Source: CAIYTF01 sp963664845 (GTDB lineage Bacteria > Bacteroidota > Ignavibacteria > Ignavibacteriales > Ignavibacteriaceae). From it: a stretch of 64,000 nt of DNA. Made by a program: the position numbers and the translations under genes. Location: contig OY761615.1 in assembly GCA_963664845.1 (NCBI GenBank), forward strand, positions 5,084,001 to 5,148,000, written 5' to 3'. The notes under the pieces are model-generated. The model worked only from the letters and a program-made list of their open reading frames with translations, did no database searches and had not been told where the DNA came from. Below are positions 57,401 to 64,000 of this stretch, in pieces (position 1 is the stretch's first letter; each line of letters starts with the position of its first letter).

Positions 57401-57592
57401 GAGTGCAAGGCCTCCAAGAAAGGCCGAAAGCACGATCATTTGGGCATAGGTTGTATTCCCCAGGAAGATACCAAGATATTTGAACCAAACCACCTGATAT
57501 ATAAGGCCTGTCGCCCCCGATATGATAAATAATATGGCAATGAAGGATTTCAAATTTGCTGAAATGGTTTTCGGTGACAATAGGGACTCCAT
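54491..57592 (-). CDS. Membrane protein fused to spermidine-synthase-like domain
   Basis: The 1033-residue protein has an N-terminal half (~1-485) with about 13 hydrophobic segments in MFS-like order (GLIYQVVWFKYLGIFLGNTT, ATLPTLSKAF, repeated as ITLPVIVSIV). The methyltransferase-like domain (~505-720) has the SAM-type loop VVGLGSGVTVG and SEPSNPWIAGIGNLFS. A helical tail without a known domain completes it. The Asp gatekeepers of true aminopropyltransferases are not evident (SEPSNPW replaces the DxTDP type), so polyamine synthesis is doubtful. Such 'fused MFS/spermidine synthase' proteins are common and uncharacterised. It is transcribed divergently from the GH3 gene. Confidence 0.85.
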   Translation of the reverse strand: MESLLSPKTISANLKSFIAILFIISGATGLIYQVVWFKYLGIFLGNTTYAQMIVLSAFLGGLALGNNFAGKIADKLKNPLLVYSSLEFFIGLYCFAYPFLSSLAGNVFVAVGRSGDLTDTGGFIFTGVRTVLAVSLLILPTMAMGATLPTLSKAFINDLKSSQRDMAVLYGLNSLGAVFGILYSGFFLINYFGLDNTLYISASINLALGISGAIVALTVKTQKDHTREIESDENESVNHHAAPVSDKLAFMVVLIAGTSGFAALLYEMVWVRLLIHVFGSSTYAFSIMLMAFISGITIGSIIAASKLFRNMNKLHVVAFSQAAIALSTLPVLLIYDRLLYVIWVLASYMQKNDATFTIYLAAEFILCFLTIVIPTIFMGITLPVIVSIVAEKKNAIGASVGRVFSVNTLGTVLGSILTGLVFIPWLGMRGSFELGMFVNLAGAALLLFSLPTWGIKRRLISLGTLTCIFLAIIIFTPSWNIKLTLASVFRQTNSLAPASFADFNKMLENRKVLFYKEGTHANVSVVQYLDTTHTRVLIINGKADASNGNDMATQVLLGQIPMLLHNDPKEVFVVGLGSGVTVGSVLTHPVANVHCAEIAQEVIEAAPFFSKENNDCLNDPRLHMHIEDAHTYLKLSPKLFDVIVSEPSNPWIAGIGNLFSKEYFELCKSKLQKNGIMVQWFHVYEMDNDIVRLVMNTFASVFPYTQLWNSADGDIIMVGAEKEIKIDEDKLIAKVASEKVSRNLAQVKISNAFTFLSTQMLGTDGFYATSMFDEINTERHPLLEFRAPRSLYMGKSAGMIFEQDDRYMSFNSGLYSEGYVQRHQPDSTQLNNAITFHYHVSRMYKLAYSLSSYALNKYPADYTATRYKLYTAEQLPAFRTRAGLIDNFNKKFSEMPIWKSVVLSDKLKEELQATSFMGRQNIDRFVEEIVSLLPELDSLTQTRYLMEITNAYMKNGEPEMAVIYAKKAQVNLSASAKNGNGLNLAEFIYNAALSAAYTNDYKLTIEYIMAMMSYYPKYENKSYLLRKTDRILK

Positions 57593-57791
57593 ATTTAAGC
57601 AAATAATATAATCAAAACCGGCATATTCTTAAAATTTACCTGGTTGCTATCCACAGGTTACTCCTTTTAGTTTACACAACTCACTGCAATATTAGGTGCT
57701 AACGTTAAGTCAGGAGAAAGTGCAGGTGTCGCAGGCGTTGTTGAGTGATACAATTTTTAATAAATTATATTAATAATATCAGGAGTTTTCC

Positions 57792-60311
57792 ATGAATTCG
57801 AAATTTGCTGGTGTATTGGTCGCCTTTTTTTTAATCGTGCTGTTTACCGGCAGCAAACCAGGTGACAATGACCTCGCCTTGTACAAAAATGCCAAAGCTG
57901 ATGTTGAGAAAAGGGTCGCCGATCTGTTGCCCAGGATGACCCTTGAGGAAAAAATTTCACTGTTGGCAGGAACAGGCTTTGGCACAATGCCAATTGAACG
58001 TTTGGGTATACCGGAACTGAGAATGACTGATGGACCATTGGGTGTGAGATGGGGAAAAGCTACAGCCTTTCCTTCGGGCATAGCATTGGCTGCAACATGG
58101 GAACCAACACTTGTACAAAACGTGGGCAAAGCCATTGCCCGGGAAGTTAAAGCCAAAGGGCGCCATGTTATTTTGGGGCCCTGTGTCAATATGGCAAGGA
58201 TACCGCAGGGTGGAAGGAATTTTGAGAGTTTTGGCGAGGATCCCTGGCTTACCTCAAGAATGACCGTGCCATACATAACCGGCGTTCAAAGTGAAAACGT
58301 GGCTGCAACAGTTAAACACTTTGCCTGCAACAACCAGGAGTTTGAACGGGACTTTGTTGATGTGAGAGTTGACGACCGCGCGTTAAATGAGATGTACCTG
58401 CCGGCATTCAAAGCTGCAGTTCAGGAAGCAAATGTCTGGGCGGTGATGTGTTCCTATAATAAAGTAAATGGAAAATATGCCAGCGAGAACGATCCACTCC
58501 TGATTGATAAACTGAAGAAGGAATGGGGATTCAATTATCTGGTCATGTCAGACTGGGGTGCAGTGCATAGTTCAATTCCGGTTGCAAACGGCGGTTTGGA
58601 CCTTGAAATGCCGGATGGCAAATACTTAAATAAAGTTACGTTGCTTGAAGCAGTAAAAAATGGAACAGTCAATGAATCAGTTATTAACGACAAAGTGAAA
58701 AGAATTTTACGGGTCATCTTCAAACTGGGACTGTTTGAGAATCCCGGGAAAGAAGATGTTTCACTGCTTGGTACCCGGGAAAATCTCCAGGCAGCTTTTA
58801 AGGCTGAACGTGCCGCGATTGTGTTGTTAAAAAATCAAGACAAAGTACTTCCCCTTGAACTTACCAAAATTAAATCTCTTGCTGTTATCGGACCCAATGC
58901 TGCTGTTCTGCGCACGGGCGGAGGCGGCAGTTCACAAGTTGACCCTCTTACAAAGGTTAGTCCGCTTGAGGCATTGCAAAATGCGATTGGAGACCGGGTT
59001 AAAGTAAATTACGCTGAAGGCCTTAAGTTAAAAGGGGAGTCGGTGCCTGTTGAGGAATCCGTTTTATATACTGATATGTCTCTGAAAGAGCATGGGCTTA
59101 AAGGCGATTATTATGATAACATGAAACTCAACGGAAGTCCGGTATTTAGCCGTGTTGACAAGCAAGTGAACTTTGACTGGGGAGGTGATTCCCCTCGCGA
59201 GAATTTCCCTAATGACCAATTCTCTGTGAGGTGGACTGGAGTGATTAAAGTTCAGAAGACGGGAGATTACAGCATAGAGACTTCGAGTGATGACGGGCAA
59301 AGGCTGTATATAGATGATAAATTGGTGATCGATGACTGGAAAAATCATGCATTTGAGGGACATCAGGCGATAGTGAAATTGGAAGCCGATAAACCATACA
59401 ACCTCCGGTATGAATTTTATGAAGACGGTGGTTCCGCAGCAGCACGGATTGGCTGGACCACCCCGAGCGAAAAGCTTATTGAGCGGGCGGTTGAAACTGC
59501 CAGGAATTCCGATGTTGCAATTGTTTTTGTTGGCACAACACCAAATGTGGAATCGGAAGGCCGGGATCGTGATAACCTGGTTTTGCCGGATGAGCAGGAT
59601 AAGCTTATTGAGGCAGTTGCAGGAGCAAACAAAAATACTATTGTTGTACTGACTACTGGCTCACCGGTTGTAATGGATAGCTGGATAGGTAACGTAAAGG
59701 GCGTGATTGAAACCTGGTTTGGCGGTGAAAAGATGGGCGACGCCATTTCGGATGTTTTGCTTGGGAAATTCAACCCTTCGGGAAAGCTTCCCATGACCTT
59801 TCCTCACAAGTGGGAAGACTGTTCTGCTTTCTCAACCTATAAGGCCAGGGACAGCGTAACTGAATATACCGACGGAATTTATATCGGCTACCGGCACTTT
59901 GAAAAGAACGGCATAAAACCCCTGTTCCCGTTTGGGTACGGGCTTTCCTATACCTTTTTTTCATACAGCAATCTTAAAGTTACGCCGGGGAGTGTTTCCA
60001 AAAATGGAAAGGTGAAGGTTAGTTTCACTGTTAAGAATACGGGTAGCAGAGAGGGTGCTGAAGTTGCACAATTATATTTGAAGGATGTTGTTGCAAGCTG
60101 TGACAGGCCCATGAAAGAACTGAAAGGATTCCGGCGGGTAAATCTTAAACCCGGTGAGTCGAAAACAGTGAGCCTCGACATTGATAAAAGTGCCATGTCA
60201 TTTTATGACATGAATAAAAAAGCGTGGGTGGCAGAGCCAGGTGAATTTGAGGTGTTGGTGGGAGCGTCGTCGGAGGATGTTAAATTGAATGGCAAATTTG
60301 TTTTGAAATAA
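57792..60311 (+). CDS. GH3 beta-glucosidase-like enzyme with PA14 insert
   Basis: The 839-residue protein has a signal peptide (KFAGVLVAFFLIVLFTGSKP); AGGAG lies 6 nt before the ATG. The GH3 N-terminal barrel (~38-310) has LLAGTGFGTMPIERLGIPEL, KHFACNNQEFERD and the nucleophile Asp254 in VMSDWGAVHS. The C-terminal alpha/beta sandwich is interrupted by a PA14 domain (~435-550, GLKGDYYDNMKLNGSP, SDDGQRLYIDDKLVIDDW), and a fibronectin-III-like domain ends the protein. PA14 inserts are known in BglX-like glucosidases, where they shape the active site. It should release terminal beta-glucosyl (or xylosyl) residues in the periplasm or outside. No sorting domain is present. Confidence 0.93.
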   Translation: MNSKFAGVLVAFFLIVLFTGSKPGDNDLALYKNAKADVEKRVADLLPRMTLEEKISLLAGTGFGTMPIERLGIPELRMTDGPLGVRWGKATAFPSGIALAATWEPTLVQNVGKAIAREVKAKGRHVILGPCVNMARIPQGGRNFESFGEDPWLTSRMTVPYITGVQSENVAATVKHFACNNQEFERDFVDVRVDDRALNEMYLPAFKAAVQEANVWAVMCSYNKVNGKYASENDPLLIDKLKKEWGFNYLVMSDWGAVHSSIPVANGGLDLEMPDGKYLNKVTLLEAVKNGTVNESVINDKVKRILRVIFKLGLFENPGKEDVSLLGTRENLQAAFKAERAAIVLLKNQDKVLPLELTKIKSLAVIGPNAAVLRTGGGGSSQVDPLTKVSPLEALQNAIGDRVKVNYAEGLKLKGESVPVEESVLYTDMSLKEHGLKGDYYDNMKLNGSPVFSRVDKQVNFDWGGDSPRENFPNDQFSVRWTGVIKVQKTGDYSIETSSDDGQRLYIDDKLVIDDWKNHAFEGHQAIVKLEADKPYNLRYEFYEDGGSAAARIGWTTPSEKLIERAVETARNSDVAIVFVGTTPNVESEGRDRDNLVLPDEQDKLIEAVAGANKNTIVVLTTGSPVVMDSWIGNVKGVIETWFGGEKMGDAISDVLLGKFNPSGKLPMTFPHKWEDCSAFSTYKARDSVTEYTDGIYIGYRHFEKNGIKPLFPFGYGLSYTFFSYSNLKVTPGSVSKNGKVKVSFTVKNTGSREGAEVAQLYLKDVVASCDRPMKELKGFRRVNLKPGESKTVSLDIDKSAMSFYDMNKKAWVAEPGEFEVLVGASSEDVKLNGKFVLK

Positions 60312-60325
60312 TTTTTGAGAAATAA

Positions 60326-60460
60326 TCATTCTTCAGAGATCATACCTCCGGGATGAAGACCATCTGCCATTGCAAGGGAAACCAAGTTTTTAAGTAATGT
60401 GGTTTTCCCTGCATTGGTCTTCCCGGTCAAAATAAAGATTCTGTTTTCAGAGCTGTTCAT
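60326..60460 (-). pseudogene. Truncated P-loop NTPase gene remnant, THEP1-like
   Basis: A 44-residue open frame starts at an ATG (60460) that overlaps the last 14 nt of the membrane-protein gene. It begins MNSSENRIFILTGKTNAGKT, with a perfect Walker A (GKTNAGKT), continues LLKNLVSLAMADGL, and stops at TGA after GGMISEE. The start resembles THEP1-family nucleotidases or kinases (ILTG..GSGKTTLL..L...L...G..VGG), which are normally 170 residues or longer. The other motifs are missing, and the GH3 gene's 3' end lies 14 nt beyond. The rest has thus been lost, probably by a rearrangement with a breakpoint at 60312-60325. Confidence 0.8.
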
Positions 60461-61655
60461 CCAGCTGATATTGCTCTGAGATACCGGCTATCCAACGGTC
60501 TGCATAAGTAATGTAACCGGAAATAAGTACTGAGGGAGTCCTGAACTTATCCTTGTGTGAGGAAAGGATTGCAAGCAATAATGGCAGTGATTCAAATGCC
60601 GCTTCGAGGGCAGCCTGCAATTTGCCAAACTTATGCTTAAGAAAGAACTGTTTGATTGATGGGTTAACTAATTCAATGCCTATGAGTCCAAAGCACTCGG
60701 TCAGCAATAGTGCTCTGAGCGTTATCTGGAAACCTATGTTCAGATTGCTCAATGAAAACTCCCATCCTGAGCTTTTCAGTCCACCCATAAAGAAGCCTGC
60801 TATGGTGGTGATGAAGGCAAGTTCGAGCCAGAATTTTAGTTTAAACCGGTTGCTGAGAAATTTCTTGTATCTGAGCAGGTTTATGGTTGTTACGAGCAGA
60901 ACAAACAAAAACCCGAAATATACATTGAAGGAAGTGAGAACGAAGAGTCCAACGCCTATAGTTACAATCTGAATGAAGAGCCAGACAATTGAATGGTTAG
61001 CATAGGGCGCCTTATTCATCCGGTTAAGGAATCCTGAATCTTTGACATCGGTAACTTCAAGAGAAAGCGGAACAACTCGTTTGCCCGCGAACATGCCAAA
61101 TGTTGCCACAATAAAACCGATTATTAGGTAAACCGCAAAGAGCAGAATTATCAGATTAGTTGGACTTCCCAGATTAAGTGACGTAACCTTCGCAGCGTAT
61201 GTATAAAAGTTCGCATATATTTGAATGATATCCGCACCATAGAATACAAGCATGTTCCCGATCTTATGCATCAGGCTCCAGGTGACAGCAAGTGCTCCGC
61301 CTATGCCATAGCCGATGATATTTCTGCCAAACAATCTGATCATAGAAGAGAAGAGAAATGCTTCTGCCATGATGGCCAGCATAGGACCAAAGATAAACGC
61401 GCTCGGCGAAATTGATTTCATTAGTGCGCATATAACTCCAGCCCGCCAAATAACCCCCGGTTGTTTCCATTTAACGTCAAAAGCAGTTAAAAGATAGACG
61501 CCAAGAGCTGAAAGAAATGTGCCCGAAAAGGGTATTCGCAGGTTATGAAGGAAGCTGCCCAGAATAATTTCTGATGAAGCCCAGATACTGCCAAGAATAG
61601 CAGCACGTAACCACAGGATGTCAAGCTGTTCGATTTTTTGTTTTTCTGTTTTCAT
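60447..61655 (-). CDS. Polytopic membrane protein, ECF/S-component-like
   Basis: The start is set at the ATG at 61655 (MKTEKQKIEQLDILWLRAA); the longer frame from 61760 is not supported. The 402-residue protein has about 9-10 hydrophobic segments, with ASSEIILGSFLHNLRIPFSG, GTFLSALGVYLL and FGPMLAIMAEAFLF in the first half. These remind me of small-molecule uptake S-components, but I cannot name a substrate. It overlaps the P-loop remnant by 14 nt, so it was coupled to an NTPase partner now truncated. Confidence 0.7.
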   Translation of the reverse strand: MKTEKQKIEQLDILWLRAAILGSIWASSEIILGSFLHNLRIPFSGTFLSALGVYLLTAFDVKWKQPGVIWRAGVICALMKSISPSAFIFGPMLAIMAEAFLFSSMIRLFGRNIIGYGIGGALAVTWSLMHKIGNMLVFYGADIIQIYANFYTYAAKVTSLNLGSPTNLIILLFAVYLIIGFIVATFGMFAGKRVVPLSLEVTDVKDSGFLNRMNKAPYANHSIVWLFIQIVTIGVGLFVLTSFNVYFGFLFVLLVTTINLLRYKKFLSNRFKLKFWLELAFITTIAGFFMGGLKSSGWEFSLSNLNIGFQITLRALLLTECFGLIGIELVNPSIKQFFLKHKFGKLQAALEAAFESLPLLLAILSSHKDKFRTPSVLISGYITYADRWIAGISEQYQLDEQL

Positions 61656-61832
61656 AGGCTTAAATTTAGCGAAAAAAAGAGGTATGGCAAAGTGAAGGAA
61701 TATAAAGCAGACGGTAGTGCCGCTGCTCTGTTTGTTGATCGTAGAAACTGTGTTATACAAACTTTGCCGTGCCGGTGTTCAAATCAGTTGAACAGGCTGA
61801 TGATTATAGTACCTATCGATGCAGAGGGAAGA

Positions 61833-61869
61833 AACAACAAAGCCGGCTGTTATGACCGGCTTTGTTGTT
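61833..61869. terminator. Hairpin between nuoF and membrane-protein genes
   Basis: AACAACAAAGCCGG (61833-61846) pairs with CCGGCTTTGTTGTT (61856-61869) in a 14-bp perfect stem. It can end minus-strand transcription of nuoF, with T-rich TTTGTTGTTTCTT on that strand; the T-run is interrupted. Confidence 0.65.
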
Positions 61870-61874
61870 CGAAA

Positions 61875-63197
61875 TTATAATTTCACTGTTGCAAGGGGAT
61901 TGGCAGTATGCCTCATCGAATGAACTTTGTTCTTCACCGAGAGATCGACATGTTCAGACACCCGTGCTTCAAATTCTTCACGGAATCGGGTAACAGTAAA
62001 TCTGACCGGCCAGGCTGCTGCTTCGCCCAATGCGCATATGGTATTGCCTTCGATGTTGTTGGCAATTGAAATCAGCAAGTCGATATCTTTTTGTGAGCCT
62101 TCACCGCGGACAATTCTGTTGAGCACTTTCAACATCCAACCGGTGCCTTCACGGCAGGGTGTACATTGTCCGCAGCTTTCATGGTAATAGAACTTTGAGA
62201 TACGTGCCAGAACCTTGACCAGATCTGTGTCCTCATCCATTACCATAATGCCGCCGGTGCCTATTGCTGAGCCTGCTGCACGCAACGATTCCGCGTCCAT
62301 CTTCACGCCTTCGAGCGCATCTCCACGCAACGGAGGCATTGACGATCCGCCTGGAATGACGCATTTAATTTTTTTATTTCCTGGAACGCCTCCGGCATAA
62401 TTATAGATAATATCCGTAAGCAAAGTTCCTGATGGCAGTTCATAGACGCCAGGCTTATTCACGTGTCCGCTAACGCCGAACAGCAGTGTACCCGGATGCT
62501 TTGGTTCGCCGATTGCTGAAAACCATCCCCAACCCTTTTTGATAATGGGAGGAACATTTGTAAGTGTTTCAACATTGTTAATAGTAGTAGGGCATCCCCA
62601 CAGGCCATTTTGGGCAGGGAAGGGAGGTTTTACCCGTGGATAACCACGTTTACCTTCAATTGAATTCATGAGAGAAGATTCTTCGCCGCAGATATACGCC
62701 CCGGCGCCTTTATGAATATAAATATCGCAGGAAAATTCAGTCCCGAATTTCTCCTTCATCTTATCGCCGACGTATCCGGCAGCATAAGCATCGTCGAGGG
62801 CTTTTTGCATCATATATATCCATTTGTGATATTCACCGCGAATATAGAGATAAGCTGTTTTTGCCTGGATGGCATAACAGGCAATTAAAATGCCTTCAAT
62901 AAGCTGGTGCGGGTTATATTCAAAAATTTGTCTGTCCTTGAAGGACCCCGGTTCACTCTCGTCACCGTTGATGCATAAGTATTTGGGCTTTGCAGTGGTT
63001 TTTGGCATGAAACTCCACTTGAGCCCGGTTGCAAATGCTGCGCCACCCCGGCCCCGAAGACCGGATTTTTTAACGATATCGATCACTTCATCGGTAGATG
63101 AAGCAAGCGCCTGTTTGGCGGCAGAATAGCCCTCATGCGCGAGATACACATCGAGTTGGTGAAAGTTTTCAATTTCTGGTAATACAATTTTTTCCAT
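61875..63197 (-). CDS. nuoF: NADH-quinone oxidoreductase subunit F
   Basis: The 440-residue product starts at the ATG at 63197; a TTG at 63206 adds three residues. It is the NADH/FMN-binding 51-kDa-type subunit of complex I, with GLRGRGGAAFATGLKW, CINGDESEPGSFKDR, the glycine-rich GAGAYICGEESSLMNSIEG and the 4Fe-4S cysteines CGQCTPCREGT...ICALGEAA. It passes electrons from NADH to the FeS chain in the cytoplasmic arm. It starts 13 nt after the nuoE stop. Confidence 0.96.
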   Translation of the reverse strand: MEKIVLPEIENFHQLDVYLAHEGYSAAKQALASSTDEVIDIVKKSGLRGRGGAAFATGLKWSFMPKTTAKPKYLCINGDESEPGSFKDRQIFEYNPHQLIEGILIACYAIQAKTAYLYIRGEYHKWIYMMQKALDDAYAAGYVGDKMKEKFGTEFSCDIYIHKGAGAYICGEESSLMNSIEGKRGYPRVKPPFPAQNGLWGCPTTINNVETLTNVPPIIKKGWGWFSAIGEPKHPGTLLFGVSGHVNKPGVYELPSGTLLTDIIYNYAGGVPGNKKIKCVIPGGSSMPPLRGDALEGVKMDAESLRAAGSAIGTGGIMVMDEDTDLVKVLARISKFYYHESCGQCTPCREGTGWMLKVLNRIVRGEGSQKDIDLLISIANNIEGNTICALGEAAAWPVRFTVTRFREEFEARVSEHVDLSVKNKVHSMRHTANPLATVKL

Positions 63198-63210
63198 TAT
63201 GCTCAACCGC

Positions 63211-63684
63211 CTATTTCAATGAATCGATTATTTGGAGGGCTTTTTCGGTGGAGAGATTTTCAAAAAAATCTTCGTTGACAGCCAACATTGGTGCAGTGCC
63301 GCAGCTTCCCATGCATTCAACCTCTTCGATAGAGTATTTGAAATCGGGGGTCACTTCACCGTTCCCGATGCCGCATTTGGCGCGAACGGCGTCATAAATA
63401 TCGTATCCGCCGCGTAACATACAGGAAACGTTGGTGCATACCTGGATGTGATATTTTCCCATTTGCTTTTGATGATACATGGAATAGAAGGTTACCACAC
63501 CCAATACATCGGTTTCGTCCATTTCGAGGATACGGGCGATCTCACGCATGGCCTCGACGGAAATGAAACCGTGTTGTTCCTGCGCAATATAGAGCAGCGG
63601 CATAACCGCTGCCTGTTTGGCGGGGTATTTCTTAATTACCGAAGCAATTTTTTCAAGATTTTCTTGTGTAAACGTAAATTCCAT
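63211..63684 (-). CDS. nuoE: NADH-quinone oxidoreductase subunit E
   Basis: The 157-residue product starts at the ATG at 63684; an in-frame TTG at 63690 is unlikely. It has a thioredoxin-like fold binding one [2Fe-2S] cluster, with ligands in VCTNVSCML (C-x4-C) and ECMGSCGTAP (C-x3-C). It is directly followed by nuoF, and the pair forms the NADH-oxidising tip of complex I. The upstream nuoD is 179 nt away, with a repeat-like segment in between. Confidence 0.95.
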   Translation of the reverse strand: MEFTFTQENLEKIASVIKKYPAKQAAVMPLLYIAQEQHGFISVEAMREIARILEMDETDVLGVVTFYSMYHQKQMGKYHIQVCTNVSCMLRGGYDIYDAVRAKCGIGNGEVTPDFKYSIEEVECMGSCGTAPMLAVNEDFFENLSTEKALQIIDSLK

Positions 63685-63781
63685 ATTCAATCAAATAATA
63701 TTAGTTCTAAAATTTAGTATCGGGTTGTTGAGCTTTCCCGGTAATGACTGTATGAACAGCGTATTTAGTAATGATAAATTT

Positions 63782-63822
63782 AACGCAAAGTTCGCAAGGG
63801 AGCCGCAAAGAACGCAAAGTTG
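63782..63822. repeat. CGCAAAG-type interspersed repeat between nuoD and nuoE
   Basis: AACGCAAAGTTCGCAAGGG is followed closely by CCGCAAAGAACGCAAAG. The same CGCAAAG/CGCAAGG core occurs four times in about 40 bp, with alternating short spacers. Similar short repeats are scattered in many Bacteroidota and cyanobacterial genomes. Confidence 0.55.
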
Positions 63823-63863
63823 CATCACAAGGCATTAAAAGACATAAAGTTAAGTATACTTTA

Positions 63864-64000
63864 CTATTTATCTGCTTCGCCCATGACGGGATCGAGGCTG
63901 CCGATAATGGCAACAACATCGGAGATCAGATGCCCTTTGACCAAATGAGGCAAGGACTGCAGATTTACCATTGACGGAGAGCGTATCTTCATTTTCCAAG
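63864..64000 (-). CDS. nuoD: NADH-quinone oxidoreductase subunit D, C-terminal end
   Basis: Only the last 44 codons are in the window; the gene continues beyond 64000. The visible end reads KIRSPSMVNLQSLPHLVKGH, then LISDVVAIIGSLDPVMGEAD, and matches the C-terminus of the 49-kDa NuoD (hydrogenase-like) subunit. It is encoded upstream of nuoE on the same strand, as usual in nuo operons. Confidence 0.85.
   Translation of the reverse strand, partial: WKMKIRSPSMVNLQSLPHLVKGHLISDVVAIIGSLDPVMGEADK

Overview
The window is about 64 kb of bacterial chromosome with moderate G+C. It most likely comes from the Bacteroidota/Chlorobiota/Ignavibacteriota assemblage, and an Ignavibacteria-like organism fits best. 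Three secreted proteins end in Por-type (type IX secretion) sorting domains with YPNPFNP or YPNPANP motifs. There is also a TonB-dependent-type outer-membrane protein with an N-terminal carboxypeptidase-regulatory-like domain. Many genes have clear Shine-Dalgarno sequences (AGGAG, AAGGA), which suits Ignavibacteria better than classical Bacteroidia. This placement is inferred from protein style; no rRNA or tRNA gene was seen.

Layout. (1) 1-7.1 kb: the 3' part of a sorting-domain protein, a TonB-dependent receptor-like protein, a TPR protein and a CTP-synthase-related glutamine amidotransferase-like protein. (2) 7.1-10.2 kb, minus strand: an amino-acid deamination pair, aspartase with an N-terminal cyclic-nucleotide-binding domain followed by L-serine dehydratase. 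(3) 10.6-13.1 kb: a REC-PAS-histidine kinase and a NarL-type regulator that overlap by 4 nt. A NarL-like 7-2-7 palindrome lies just downstream of them. (4) 13.3-27.8 kb: a long plus-strand chemosensory array. It encodes a soluble twin-tip receptor-like protein, STAS protein, CheY, CheA, a CheR lacking its N-terminal domain, an MBL-fold hydrolase, a giant poly-HAMP receptor, CheW, full-length CheR, CheB, a PAS histidine kinase and a stand-alone receiver. Most junctions overlap or are short.

(5) 28.2-37.5 kb: two giant secreted proteins that share a C-terminal beta-sandwich plus dockerin-like module. They also share a promoter-like upstream element and similar terminators. (6) 37.5-38.4 kb: an intergenic stretch rich in repeats. 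(7) 38.4-49.2 kb, minus strand: a polyuronate (alginate/pectin) utilisation locus. In transcription order it has a PL9-like pectate lyase, then a GntR/FadR regulator with a perfect ATGTC-A-GACAT palindrome upstream, an SDR reductase, a PL17-like oligoalginate lyase, KdgF, an ExuT-like transporter and a heparinase II/III-like lyase with a sorting domain. Together these would depolymerise polyuronate outside the cell and in the periplasm, import unsaturated uronates, linearise them and reduce them.

(8) 49.6-64 kb: mostly housekeeping genes. They are a DEAD-box helicase, a homocysteine methyltransferase/MTHFR fusion, an HD hydrolase, a membrane protein fused to a spermidine-synthase-like domain, a GH3 glucosidase with PA14, a membrane protein coupled to a truncated P-loop (THEP1-like) gene remnant, and nuoF, nuoE and the 3' end of nuoD.

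The most noteworthy items are the unusual chemosensory operon, the 91-residue poly-HAMP array, the cNMP-aspartase fusion, the NarL-like site, the candidate uronate operator, the truncated P-loop gene next to GH3, and an orphan terminator in the 46.5-47.6 kb gap.
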